Shown: in pieces, positions 46,310 to 58,500 of the stretch
Position numbering within the stretch: position 1 is the stretch's first letter
How the letters are laid out: each line of letters starts with the position of its first letter
Source of the DNA: Trematomus loennbergii
Lineage: Eukaryota; Chordata; Actinopteri; Perciformes; Nototheniidae
DNA: 64,000 nt
Assembly: GCA_012861695.1 (NCBI GenBank)
Contig: JAAOOA010000033.1
Location: forward strand, 10,966,325-11,030,324
Direction of reading: 5' to 3'
Notes under the pieces: generated by a model
The model's database searches: none
The model's input: the letters and a program-made list of their open reading frames with translations, nothing else
What the model was told of the DNA's origin: nothing
Translations under genes and position numbers: made by a program

Positions 46310-49300
46310 AGTGTGTTATTTTCTGTTTTATTACACAACTTTTGAACATTCCACAACAATCATGCAGGAATAAAATAGGAATTATAGAAAGCTTTACAGG
46401 CTTCACATTGTCTCAAAACACTCGATAGGTGAGTTGAAGTTTGGGAAATCATCACCTACAGACAACATACCATGTGTTTGCTTTATTGCTGAAGATGGTG
46501 GGAAGAGTACATCACACGGGAAAAAGAAATACAACATAAAGTATGAATTTCTGTGCACTGATTTAACTTACAGCTTAATGACAGGAATTGCTATAATTAG
46601 GCATATTATTGAGTCTTTAGGTAAACCAACTTCCATAAACCTCCTTATCCCTTTTGTGTTGTCCTCATTCAGAGGTTCATATCCAAAATGTCAGTTCAGT
46701 TCAAATGTCGGTCAGAAAGAAAAAAGTACTTTGCATGACATACGTTCCTACAACTTTTCCCAATAATTTAAACTCAGTGAAACAGACGTACACAGGGTGC
46801 TCTGAGGTGACTCTTTACATGCTGACAAAATCAGTCATTACACGGTTAACATGTGAAGGTATTGGCTCTTTAAAACAAATCTGGCAACAGTGCAGAAAAA
46901 CTAATATCTCCGATAATAAGACAAAAGTGTTGTGATGTTCAATGTTAAAGTCCTGCTTTAATTGTTACCCAATGTTAACCATGTCAAACAATGTCTCTGT
47001 ACCATTAATATTTGTATCTCAATACATTTTCTTTCATCAATCTTCCTAATAGATTAAACTCCAAAAGCCGAAGCATTTTTGGGAATATTAATTAACATAG
47101 AGAAACTAGCCCCTGTTCCACCAGCAACACCTCCTAGGAACTAACGCTGTTGAATGTTCCCAAAATAAACGTTTATGTTAATTTAAAGACTTGGTGCTTT
47201 TAAGTGCAAAGGGAAATACCTAAGTTAGACTTAAATATGAATATAAAAGTCAATAACGTGTCAGCTTTTAAAAAGCAACATTAACATGCGGAAGCTTGGA
47301 ACTGAGGCTCCCATAAACATGGAGCAGGACAGATAAAGTCCTTTTTCAAAGCAGACATTTGACCTGGTAAAGAAAACAAATATGATGTGTTGCTCATTCA
47401 CAGTTAATTCAAGTGTCTCAGAAATCAGTGACATGGTGACAGTGAATTTATAATGTGACAGTCCAAGACGTCTTCTGTGAAAAAGGGACTGCTCAGAAAA
47501 CAGTGCATCCTGCCAGCATCCCTTTAGCCTCCCTCTCATCATAGGCATCAAAAAGCCTTGAAAATAAATGAGTAAAACAAAAAAAAACAATCTAACACAA
47601 AGACTTTAAAAAAAACTAAAACTCAAGAATGTAAAACAGGCGTCATGTCAGACATAAACCTAACAAAAATCCGTCATTAACAAATACAACGTCACTCCGT
47701 AAGAACTATAATTAAAAGAGAACTACTGCCAAAGCTGAATATATTATATAAATACGATAAGTCGCGAGGAACTAAGTTTACATTATCAATGTGTAGCAAT
47801 TTACAATGCATTTAAGAAACTGGCTTTGTGACACCTTTAAATGCAATTTAAAGTATTTTTCCTCATTCAAACAATCATACTACCCTTTAAAGAGATAGTG
47901 GTCTCCAAGTGCTTTTTCATTGACCTTTTACACAGTAACGTACATGCTAAGGTTATTTTGTGAGATGTCGGAACATTTTTTAAATCAAATAGAGTAAAAG
48001 TCTACTAGGTAACGTCATAATCTTTGGTAAAGGAGTGTGAAAAGGATGTTTGTATGTGACATTTCAGTAACACTACACACATCAAGAAAACAGGTGAGAG
48101 AAGGCCTTGTACACAAGTATAAAAATACAACGACAATAAGAAAGTGATAGTATCAAAGTTCCCACAGTACAATACACACATATAACAGATTATTGCACCA
48201 AATGTAACAATTTTATATTTCACCATGAGGGAGCAACTCAGTGAAGCTTTACTGTTTCTAAACTCTCAGGATTTAAAATGCCTTTATACCAATACCAAAA
48301 ACTGAGTGGTAATCAGGGCAAAGTTTTACATTTATAATAAAAGACAGTGTACGGTGATGCACATAAACAGCCATTTCTGAATATTACTGACTCTGTATTT
48401 AGTGTGCATTAAGCATCTTGTGAAATGACAAAAATGTAATCAATGAAACGACTGCATCTTTCATTCCTGTCGTCAGCCTTAATTATTAAACATTTTAGCA
48501 TTTCATTAAAACACCAGCTTCCCAAACAGTCTAAGATCTACAGTTTGGTATTGTACCTTAGACAACATGATTAAACAAAAGACACCATTTGACCTCCTCA
48601 TTGTTAAAATGAAAACTTGAAATGATGATGAATGTAATGGAAGTGATTTTTCCTACCTCTGCTTCTGTAATAACTGTAATAACAGCGCCACCTGTCTGCA
48701 GATTCTCCACTAATTAAAACCTGGCGGCTCACAGTGTAAAAGCACAGAAGAAAGGATCATCAGTGATGGTCTCCTTTGTTTATGATTCAGCATTAAAACC
48801 ATACATGATCATGATTCAAATGCAAATTAAAAATGTATCTTTGTATTCTTTCTGTACTAGCAAGACTATGTTTGAGGCTTTAGTTGGGGTTGGTAACACA
48901 CACGTATTACATCAAATAAATGCTCTTTTTTAGCATAGTTTCAGTAAATACATGTTATAACTACAATGTCACTACCATATTAGCAATAATCAGTGCATTC
49001 AGCAACACATTCATGTTACAGATAATATTTTGAATATCAATCTTCGGATTTTCTTGGGATGAAAGGGACCTTAAAGCTAATATATATAGATATTTTTTTA
49101 TTTAAATTGTGCATGTTAGCTAAGTTTGTATCCCTTAAATAATGGAAACAGGGGTTTTGATGGATAGTCAACATTCTGTTGGAGAAGTTTGCAAAAATGT
49201 TTTAACTTGGAGATTTGATCATGTGTAACCACAAAATCAAGGTATTAGAAATAATGGCAATGTGGCAAAATGGAATTGTTTTGGAAAATAAAACTAAATA

Positions 49301-50246
49301 TGTCCGTAGAAACGAAAATGAAGAAATGTCAGATAACAAAAGTTCAAAATGAATGCCTGTTGATACATTTGTTAACTTAACCTTTGACTAAACCTTATTT
49401 CAATTCAAATAAGACTGTTTTTTTATTCAATTACAGATTTTTTAAATTTGATTTCAATGTTTGGTAGCAATTAGCGTGGAGGTTTAGATACATCTGTCTT
49501 GCCACTGAGCAAGGCACCTGACCCCCGACTGTTACTTTGATGATAGATTCCTCCTTTTACAAATGTAACACATAACAGGAGATACATATCACATTTTGCT
49601 CTTGAAATTAAAGACCACATTTCTGAAAAACCTTCCATGTTGCTACTTGTCCCTCTTTCTCCTCGCTTTTTGCTTTGCATGTGTTTGCAAATTAAGAACA
49701 AGAGTTAATTCCCAACATCCGCTAAAATGGAAATCAAATATGGTGTGATGAACATACAGTAGCAAAATGTGTCCTTGTTTGTGCCCTAAAGCGGCCCAAC
49801 ATGTTTCACACACCTGCGGCTCACAATCCTCTCATGAGGGCCTACTTTGTTTTATTTATAATAAAAGATTTTAAAATGACTACAGTAATAAAAAATACGA
49901 ATTATTCAATGGTGTTTGAATGCTACATAAAGCAAGCTAAATATTGAACTTGTCCTGACCTATTACTACAGTCGCCCCCTGCTTAATAAACATCTGGTTT
50001 GACTTTTTTCCCAAGAAAACCAATACAGCAAGGTGTAGTGAAACCTTCTCACTATAGATCTCCAGCAGTAGCACTGAAAAACTAACAGTATTATATCAGG
50101 TGGCAGGCACACAGATGACACCAACACGAATAATAATAAAAAAACTCCTCTCAGCAGACTGGGAAAGGTTGCAATCTCCCCAGAATCTGGCAAGAAGACC
50201 TGTACACATGCGTCTCTTATTCAACCGACGTAGGGGAATCGAGCCT
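46310..50246 (-). other. probable long 3' UTR of the c5orf24 homologue
   Basis: About 3.9 kb without gene or clear repeat follows the c5orf24 stop on the minus strand. It ends near 46300 with AATAAAA in minus sense (plus TTTTATT around 46328), convergent with the TRIM copy. The human gene has a 3' UTR of several kilobases, so one long UTR is the simplest explanation. Short open frames within it have no family motifs. Extent is inferred. Confidence 0.4.
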
Positions 50247-50857
<611 letters not shown>

Positions 50858-50869
50858 CTTCTGCTGGGG

Positions 50870-51334
50870 GGGGCGGAAAAAGTTGCAACAGCGTTATCGT
50901 AAGGGTTCCTACAGCTGAAGGGAAGTTAGATTTATCAAGACTTCTAATCACAATGCATTTGAAAGTCTTGATAAATCTAAACTGTACAATAACCACAATT
51001 TAAGAAAAAATGTTATCAATTACTTAGAGTTTGGGCCTACTAATACAGAAACTCTGTTAAATACAGTTAAACCAAAGGCAGCACGCAAAGAATGTTTTAA
51101 GGCTAAACCTAACCTACTCAAAATAAAAAAACGTTATTGTGGTGCGCAAATACGTGAACATCCATAGGGGCAACCATGAGCACACTTATAAGGACACTTG
51201 AACAAAACAGACAACGGTGAGATTTCTGCTTTATCTGAAGTGTTGTCAAGCTCTGTTTTTCAGTCTTACAAGAGGACTACCTGTTGGTTTTTAAACACAA
51301 TCACATTTATGTTAATGTGCCCTTCAAGCTATTT
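50870..51334. other. c5orf24 intron 1, proximal part
   Basis: AT-rich intronic sequence. A short inverted pair around 50930-50990 (CTTGATAAATCTAA-type on the right, TTAGATTTATCAAG on the left) can form a hairpin. No exon recognised. Confidence 0.4.
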
Positions 51335-51342
51335 CCTGAATG

Positions 51343-51860
51343 CAGTGGTGTAAAGTAACTTAGTACATTTACTCAAGTAGGCTACTGTACTTAAGTACAA
51401 TTTTGAGTGACTTGTACTTTGAGTATTTAAATGTTTTGCTACTTTGTTCTTCTACCCCACTACAATTCAGAGGTAAATCTTGTACTTTCACTCCACTATT
51501 ATTTACCTTTAGTTACTATGCAAATTGTAATTTATTTGAATGATGTGAAATATAAACTTTAGTTACACCTGGAGTAGCATCCACCAGCTACCCTGCAGAA
51601 TACAAAGCATTTAAAATTAACTACACCTTAACCAGCTTTGATAAACACATGAATGCACCAATAATTATAATCAAAACATAAAATATATTATTTTGAAATG
51701 GGCCAATTTGCAGAATGAGTACTTTTACTTTTGGCACATTTAGATGACATTACTTGAGTAACACTTATGAATGCAGGACTTTCACTTTGTTACAGAGTAT
51801 TCCTTCACTGCTACTTCTACGTAAGTATAGCCTAAGATCTGAGTACTTCTTCCACCTCTG
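51343..51860. mobile_element. hAT-type MITE, intact ends, perfect 8-bp target duplication
   Basis: Left end CAGTGGTGTAAAGTAAC; right end GTACTTCTTCCACCTCTG (inverted CAGAGGTGGAAGAAGTAC). Exact 8-bp duplication CCTGAATG at 51335-51342 and 51861-51868. 518 bp with no coding capacity. Same family as 36728-37605. Confidence 0.92.
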
Positions 51861-51960
51861 CCTGAATGCCAGCTGGAGCTGACCTCTGACCTCTTTGTAG
51901 AGTGGCAGTGAAATTACTACTTTCTCTGAATCATACACACAATAAACTGGAGAAATAAAC

Positions 51961-52044
51961 TGGAGAAATCAAAAAAGGTGATTCTCACAGTGCAACCTGA
52001 ATGGATCGGGTTGCACTGTGAGAATCACCTTTTTTATTTCTCCA
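51961..52044. repeat. foldback: near-perfect 37-bp inverted repeat at a LINE 5' junction
   Basis: The left arm 51961-51997 and right arm 52009-52044 are reverse complements with one single-base gap, separated by an 11-bp spacer. The right arm is the first part of the LINE body. Just upstream, AAACTGGAGAAAT occurs twice in tandem (51945-51970). Confidence 0.95.
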
Positions 52045-53305
52045 GTGCATTCAACACGATCCAGCCTCGGCTACTGAGTGACAAGCTGCAGGCTATGAGG
52101 GTAAACTCGTCCACCATCTCCTGGATTACCAACTACCTCACGGACAGACCACAGTACGTCCGGCTGGGCAGTGTGCTGTCTGATGTGGTGGTTGGTAGTA
52201 TTGGAGCCCCACAGGGGACTGTGCTGTCTCCTTTCCTGTTCACCTTATACACCTCTGACTTTCTATACAACTCAGAGTCATGCCACCTGCAGAAGTTTTC
52301 GGATGACTCTGCAGTGGTAGGGTGTATAAGGGATGGACGGGAGGAGGAGTACAGAGCGCTGGTGGGTGATTTTGTTGAGTGGACTGGAAGAAATCATCTG
52401 CTTTTGAATGTGGCCAAGACCAGAGAGATGGTCATTGATTTCAGGAGGAAGAGGACATCTCCTCCTCTGCCCCTGTGCATTCTGGGAGAGGATGTGGCAG
52501 TTGTGGAGGTCTACAAGTACCTGGGAGTGCACTTAGACAATGGGCTGAACTGGAGGATCAACACTGACGCTGTGTACAAGAAGGGGATGAGCCGACTCTA
52601 TTTTCTGAGGAAGCTGAGATCCTTCAACGTATGCAGTAAGATGCTGGAGATCTTCTATCAGTCTGTTGTGGCTAGTGCACTCTTCTTTGCTGCGGTCTGC
52701 TGGGGGGGCAGCATCAGAGCCGGTGACACCAGCAGGATCAATAAACTGATCAGGAAAGCTGGGTCAGTCATCGGCATCAAGCTGGAACCCTTTGAAGCTG
52801 TGGTGGAGAGGAGGACACTGAACAGGCTGTTGTCCATCATGGATAACCCCACCCATCCTCTCCACCTGCAGCTGGACAGTCAACGGAGCTCCTTCTCCAA
52901 CAGACTGCTGCAGCTCCCCTGTCACAAGGACAGATACTGGAAAACATTCCTGCCCACTGCAATAATACTGTACAATAAATCACCTCTGGCTGGAAGAGAA
53001 CTCTCTGCTCCATAGTTTCTCTTGAAATAAAACCACGTTGTACATTTTACTCACACATAATCTGTTTCATATTTAATACTCCATAATTCCATATATTTTG
53101 AATATATATATATTTGTATATATATATATATATATATATGTTTGTATATTTTCTATTTTGTATTTTGACATGTATATTTTATATTTTATTTTATTTTATT
53201 TCTATTCTTGTATATTTTGTTTTATTGTAAAATGCCTTTTATGCTGCTGTAACAAAAACAATTTCCCAATTTGGGATCAATAAAGTACGATCTATCTATC
53301 TATCT
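52009..53305 (+). mobile_element. 5'-truncated Rex1/Babar-like LINE with open RT frame
   Basis: An open frame to 53015 encodes the reverse transcriptase from the AFNTIQPRLL region through GAPQGTVLSPFLFTLYTSDF, active-site FSDDSA, the thumb (YKYLGVHLDN) and the C-terminal domain (RTLNRLLSIMDNPTHPL), typical of fish Rex1/Babar elements. The 5' part (endonuclease and RT start) is absent. The 3' UTR has a T/TA-rich stretch (53100-53220), then TTTGGGATCAATAAAGTA and a TCTA repeat tail ending near 53305. No stop codons interrupt the frame, so it is young but incomplete. Lies in the c5orf24 intron, antisense to it. Confidence 0.88.
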
Positions 53306-54641
53306 TGTTATTGCAATGAGTTGATAGCAGGACCAAACTCATTTTTGTTGCTAGCAATACATGTCCATAACTAACTATGAGGCAATAAATAAGGAGAGGT
53401 GTCATGGCCATTTCCACTGATCATAATTCCATTGTTGAGGTATACTAAAATAGATTTATACTGTGCATTTTTCCAAACTCACATTGGTTTCTCATACAGC
53501 ATCTCTGTAAACTACTTGTATTCACTGAATTTCACTATTTGCCTTTAACGGCTCGTTGTAGCTCCAAAAGCTCCAGCCCCCACCCTCCCTGTGAGCACAG
53601 TGTGCTCTGATTGGTCGGGACGTTGTGAATCGCGCTGAGCTCCGTGGAGGTGTTGCTTCCTTGTTTAGGATACATAGCGAAACACAGCCAAACTCATCCT
53701 GAGCACACACAAACTCACATCCGAAGTAAAAACAATAAGTGTGGCTTGATATTGAGTAAGAAAAAGGTTGATAAACGCTGTGAGAATGGGTCTGCAGAGA
53801 GAATTTTGCCGCGATCCCAACTGTCTGTTATCAGCCTGCAGCCAGGGAGGAGAAATCAGCTGAGCTGCCTGCTCCCTGCACACAGATGTGTGTGAGGAAG
53901 TCCGTGGATCGGTCAATTTGGACCAATCAGCGGGGGCTTAACGTAACGGCTCCGCGGACGTAACGTAACGGCTCTTCGGGATTGGTCCATTTCGTTCCGG
54001 GTACCGCTTGACATCATGCCGTACCCGGAACGAAATGGAAGACTCAAATGGCCAGTGACGTATCTCCAACGAGGCGTTTTGGGGAGGTATTTTCTGTGTT
54101 AGAGTTTTACTCGCTACAGGGTGTACTTTGAGGGTTTTTACTCTGCACACCGTTTACATGCATAAAAACCTTCATAACACACAAGGGGACGGGTAATAAC
54201 CGGAAAAGCATGACATGGGAGCTTTAAAGGCTGCTGCTGATGTTATTCCTGCAGAGGACACAGGATGCGAGGTGTGAGATTTACTATCAGTAATAGTAGT
54301 AATATTAATTCACAAAAAATATGCACATATTCCGCATCTCTAACGACAAAAGCTCCTCTTCTCCATGTCACGTTACAACACCAAGGCTTAATTCAGCCTC
54401 GGTTTTCATAAAGGGTTTAACATTAGCATAAAAAAAAAAAGTGCGCAGATAAGCGATCCGACAGCTTGCATCTAGGATAAATAACCAATAGAAAAATACA
54501 CCCTCCTGCCTGCAACACTAGCGATAATGTAACAGTACCTCGATTGTTTCTCAGATGTCGGTGCAGAAAGGGTTAAGGACAAAAATGATCTTTCATCCCT
54601 CAAAGCGTGAGTCGATGCATTTTTCCCAAATATCTTCTCAC
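53306..54641. other. c5orf24 intron 1, distal part with repeat-like DNA
   Basis: From about 53560 to 54225 the sequence resembles a DNA-transposon-derived block. It holds a strong hairpin (53987-54038), repeated CGTAACGGCTC units (53941-53975) and a right edge GGGAGCTTTAAAGG near 54225 that could be a TTAA boundary. A matching left terminus was not found. No exon recognised. Confidence 0.35.
53987..54038. repeat. perfect 18-bp inverted repeat (hairpin)
   Basis: The arms 53987-54004 (CCATTTCGTTCCGGGTAC) and 54021-54038 are exact reverse complements with a 16-bp spacer. Probably part of a mobile element, but it could also be a cruciform-forming site. Confidence 0.95.
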
Positions 54642-54830
54642 CTCGGCGTAAAATCTCCACATCGGATTGTTTCGTTGTGAACCCTAACGAGAGGCGCCAG
54701 TTTGCAAACGTTTTTTTATTTTATTGCCCAGTTCCAGAGGTTTGGATAAGAAACGCAGCCATTTTCCATTAAAATGTAATAAGACGGGAGCGCAGTCTGA
54801 GCATGCGCAGAGTACTAACAGGGGGTTCGT
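54642..54830 (-). promoter_or_regulatory. c5orf24: c5orf24 promoter and probable non-coding first exon
   Basis: On the minus strand a GC-richer stretch contains an NRF1-like GCATGCGC (about 54801-54808) and a YY1-like AAAATGGCTGC (complement at 54758-54768), and ends in a good 5' splice site GCCGAG|GTGAGAAG at 54642. This would splice to the coding exon acceptor near 50860. No TATA box is seen, as is usual for housekeeping promoters. Inferred from position and motifs. Confidence 0.5.
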
Positions 54831-55568
54831 CTCCTTCCCCTGCTGAACCACTTACATCCAAACCCTGTGTTTTTACTTTAAATGACACCAAACTGTTCAT
54901 TTGCGTCCAATAAAGCTGAAAATGCCATTAAAAATAAATACAGATGTTATGTTAATGTCCTTAAAATGAGCCATAATCCAGTTCCATTGCTTATCAAACA
55001 GCACTCCACTGCTGATGAATAATATACAAAGGAGAGGCTACTGAATAATTAAAATAGTAGGCAGGAGAACAGCAGATGTGTTAATGCTAACAGCTGGACA
55101 CATTTCATTCATTTGCAACACATTGTTTTATTGTGCAGAAAAGTAAAAACATATTTCATCTGACTATTCCTTGATAAAGATTATGGGTACGATGTTGCTT
55201 GTACATACAGTACATCAGGGTGAATCACCTGACCCTCCCCCCCCCCCTAAAATTACATTTAAAGAAAGTGTGTCTTATATTTAAAAGACATATTGGAGAT
55301 TGTGATGGTACAATGACACTGGAGGTCAAAACTGCATCAGACATTTGGGTATTTCTGGTCTGTAGGTATAAAATCAAAGGAAAGTCAGGTGAAGCACAGA
55401 GGAAACTGAGGGAATAATTATGAATAATAAAAACAAAACCATACAGTAAACTTAGGTATTTCAAGGGAACATTATTAAAAATATAGACTAAAATAGTTTT
55501 CAAACACGGTGAGATGACAGGGGATTGTTGAGAGACGGAAACTCCTTCCATGAGCCTTTGATTCTTCT
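54831..55568 (-). other. ddx46: ddx46 3' UTR and short intergenic gap
   Basis: AATAAA in minus sense lies at 55127-55132, giving a ddx46 3' UTR of about 0.45 kb. Only about 300 bp separate it from the presumed c5orf24 start region, so the two same-strand genes are tightly packed. A run of C residues at 55240-55249 is the only low-complexity piece. Confidence 0.5.
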
Positions 55569-58500
55569 CTACAACACTTTGTAGCGGCCTTTGCTCGTCG
55601 GCTGGTAAGAATTTTGCTGGAAAGAAGAAAAAAAACAAGAAGAAACATCTTTTATAGATATTTAATAAATTACAACATGCCCAGTTTTATTTTTCAAGCT
55701 CCAAAAATCTGATGTTATTGATTCCTGTAAGAAGAAAAGGATACTTACTAATCTGATGAGCTCCTCCTTGATCAACCGTGTGATCTCTGTTTTGGCTTTC
55801 TGCACGGCCATTTCATTTGCACCTATAAAACAAACGCTTCTTTATTAAACAGTAGATAAAGATGTATACACAATAAAACAGGAGTGAATACAGAGCCCAG
55901 ACGTAGCTCAATGGATGCTTAGAGAAAGATTAGGAACGTCATTATGAAAGTAATGTTCTTAACCTGTTAAGCCCTGAGCCTGTTTTTCAGGTCTCAGGCT
56001 CGAAAATGACATTTCCAGAACAAATGACCATATCTTCCCTTCTAAAAGGGTTAAATTAATAATCTTTTTTCTCAAAGTAATGATAAACCTGTGAGTTGGA
56101 TGTAGAAAAGTCAGAACAATATAGATGTTTTTTATTTTAAAGAAAATTCAGATTTTACATAGTAAAAAACTGTAAATTATAGTGTCCGTCCAAAAAGTAT
56201 GTTTTACTTAGTGAAAACTACCCTTGGATGATGGTAAGATAGACTAAAAGCTTTAGGAATCCAAAGTACAACATATAATAAGTACCCTGTATCAAGATTG
56301 ATGCAAAACAAGTGACATTTGACCTTTTTAAGAGAGGTTTAGCCAAAAAAACTCCACCTCTGAGGTGATTTGGGTGGAAATGTTTTTTTTCCCATATCTC
56401 TGGCCCCCTTTGTCGATTTTGATGGTTGACACCTCTTTCTGACCGTTAGAGCCAATAGAATCGAAGGGGATTCCCCCACACACACGTTGCACAACAAAAA
56501 GGTGGGGGCTTCGCGCATGTAGTTTTGCATCAGAGCAACCTACACTCTAGCTCTGACATCTAGAAACGGAAAAGCAGTTTTATTGCTCATCGATTATCAG
56601 AAATCATTTCAAAGGGACACAGACACATTAGATTAACCTATGGATTAACTTCAGCAGCGTTTTTAATCGTTTTAATGCCATTGAAGACCACTTTGGAGAG
56701 ACTACAGAGACAAGGTAACCATGTTGGCATTTTTAGCTACCTAGCGCCACATGTTATGTCTGTTTTTGTTTATAACGTAGCGATTTTGTATAATTGAGTG
56801 ATAATGAGGGTACCCTTCGATTCTGTGTCACCTCACGATGTAAAACGATGTCATGGATGTGGAGAAAAGATAAATAAGGTTTTGCGAGTGATTTTCGGTG
56901 CAGTAAGGTGTTAGCATTTTTCGCTCGTTGCTAATTCAGAGGCTCAGCGTTAGCATTGTGGTTGTTTTTTTTGAAAAAAAAAAAAAAGATCAGTTAGATG
57001 AGTTTCTTCCCGTTACATGGATATAAAACATTCATAGTTTATTAAATGAACATGCCCTCAGACACTGTTTCCTGCAAGATGTTGCGGCAGTGCCCTGGTA
57101 CCGGGGTCTCTCGGGCTTAACAGGTTAAAGAACGCATTGAACACTTGAAACTGATTTCCCTGACACATACTTTCAATAGCCAGGTAGATCTTGCGTTCTC
57201 CCTCCTTGGGCTCTTTGCCTGGAGGGAAATATGTTCCTCTGATGGTGATGGCGGCCTCAGAGTATTCACCGATCCTCTGCAGAGCTTCCTTAGACGTCAC
57301 CTTCCACCTGGCCGTCTGCGGTAGATCAGAACGAGAAACATTTTTAAAGATTTTTAGCTAGATTCTGTCCTTATTTGCAACAGCTTCCATTAAAGTAGAA
57401 AACAGAATACACATTTCTCAGAATCAAAAATACAATTTCGAATTTGGACATGATTGCTACCAAAGTCTTAACATCAAAAAAGGCCCTGAAATAAAAAAGA
57501 TTGGCCACCTGTTTTTATGTTGAGCAATGTGGTCCATCACAAAACACAACATTTTCTGACAAAGTTGGCACAATTTGGATTTGTCCTCAAGTGAGAGGAC
57601 ATATTTTACTGGCAACGTTGTGGTATAAAGTGAGCATTGCTAAACTGGGAAAAGAAGATTGGATCACACATCCCAATGAAGCAGAGGATTTTTTTTCAGT
57701 CCTAAATACTCAACTAAATAAATAATACTCTCTCCAAAGCCTTTACATAATAGGCTTTGTTTTTCCGTTTTGTTGTTTTATTGCCTGTCCTTGTTTGTCT
57801 ACCCTTCCCCAAATGTAAAGCGTCTTTGGGTTTAGAAAAGCGCTATAAAAATAAAATGTATTATTATTATTACATGTATTTAAAAATGGTAAACATTTAA
57901 TGCTATTCTGAAAAATGTAAGATTTGAAACATGTTTAAAAAAATGCCTGTAACAATAAAAGATACATATTTGATGAAGTCATGTGACTTTCAAAGAAAAC
58001 TGCTTCCAGAGTTTATATTTTCATTTCTTATCCGCTGCTTCTAGGCACCGACAAGACGAGGTTCACTGTGACCAAGAGAAACTACAGCCATCTAAACGTC
58101 CTGAACCTCATCCCGTAGTATAGTTAAAATCTACTGTGGCATGTGAGAAATAAAAAAGATCCAGGATAAGCTAGGCATCTGCTGAATGTTTTAGTTCTTC
58201 GTTTGTGTGCTGCCTACCTGAGGGAAGTCATTGATCTCCAGCTCCTCTTCGTATCTCTTGACGGTCTCGGCCTGTTCAGCCGCCTGCCGCTCCTCCTCCA
58301 GCTTCTCCACGGGGGTGTAGTTCAGCTTGGCATTGATCTTCTCCGCCAGCTGCTCTGCGATGGTCTTTGCCGACACCGAGGGCGTCATGATGGTGCCCCC
58401 CCGCAGGATGGCGTTGGTGGCCTGCTGCATCACGTCCTGTACAAGGAGAGAAAAGCAGTTTGGCTTTATATGGTACATAATTAATATTGGCATAACATAT

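Noticed and set aside
57501..57725. 74-codon frame in a ddx46 intron
   Set aside because: Not recognised, directly followed by a retroelement-type tail; more likely a dead mobile-element fragment than a gene.
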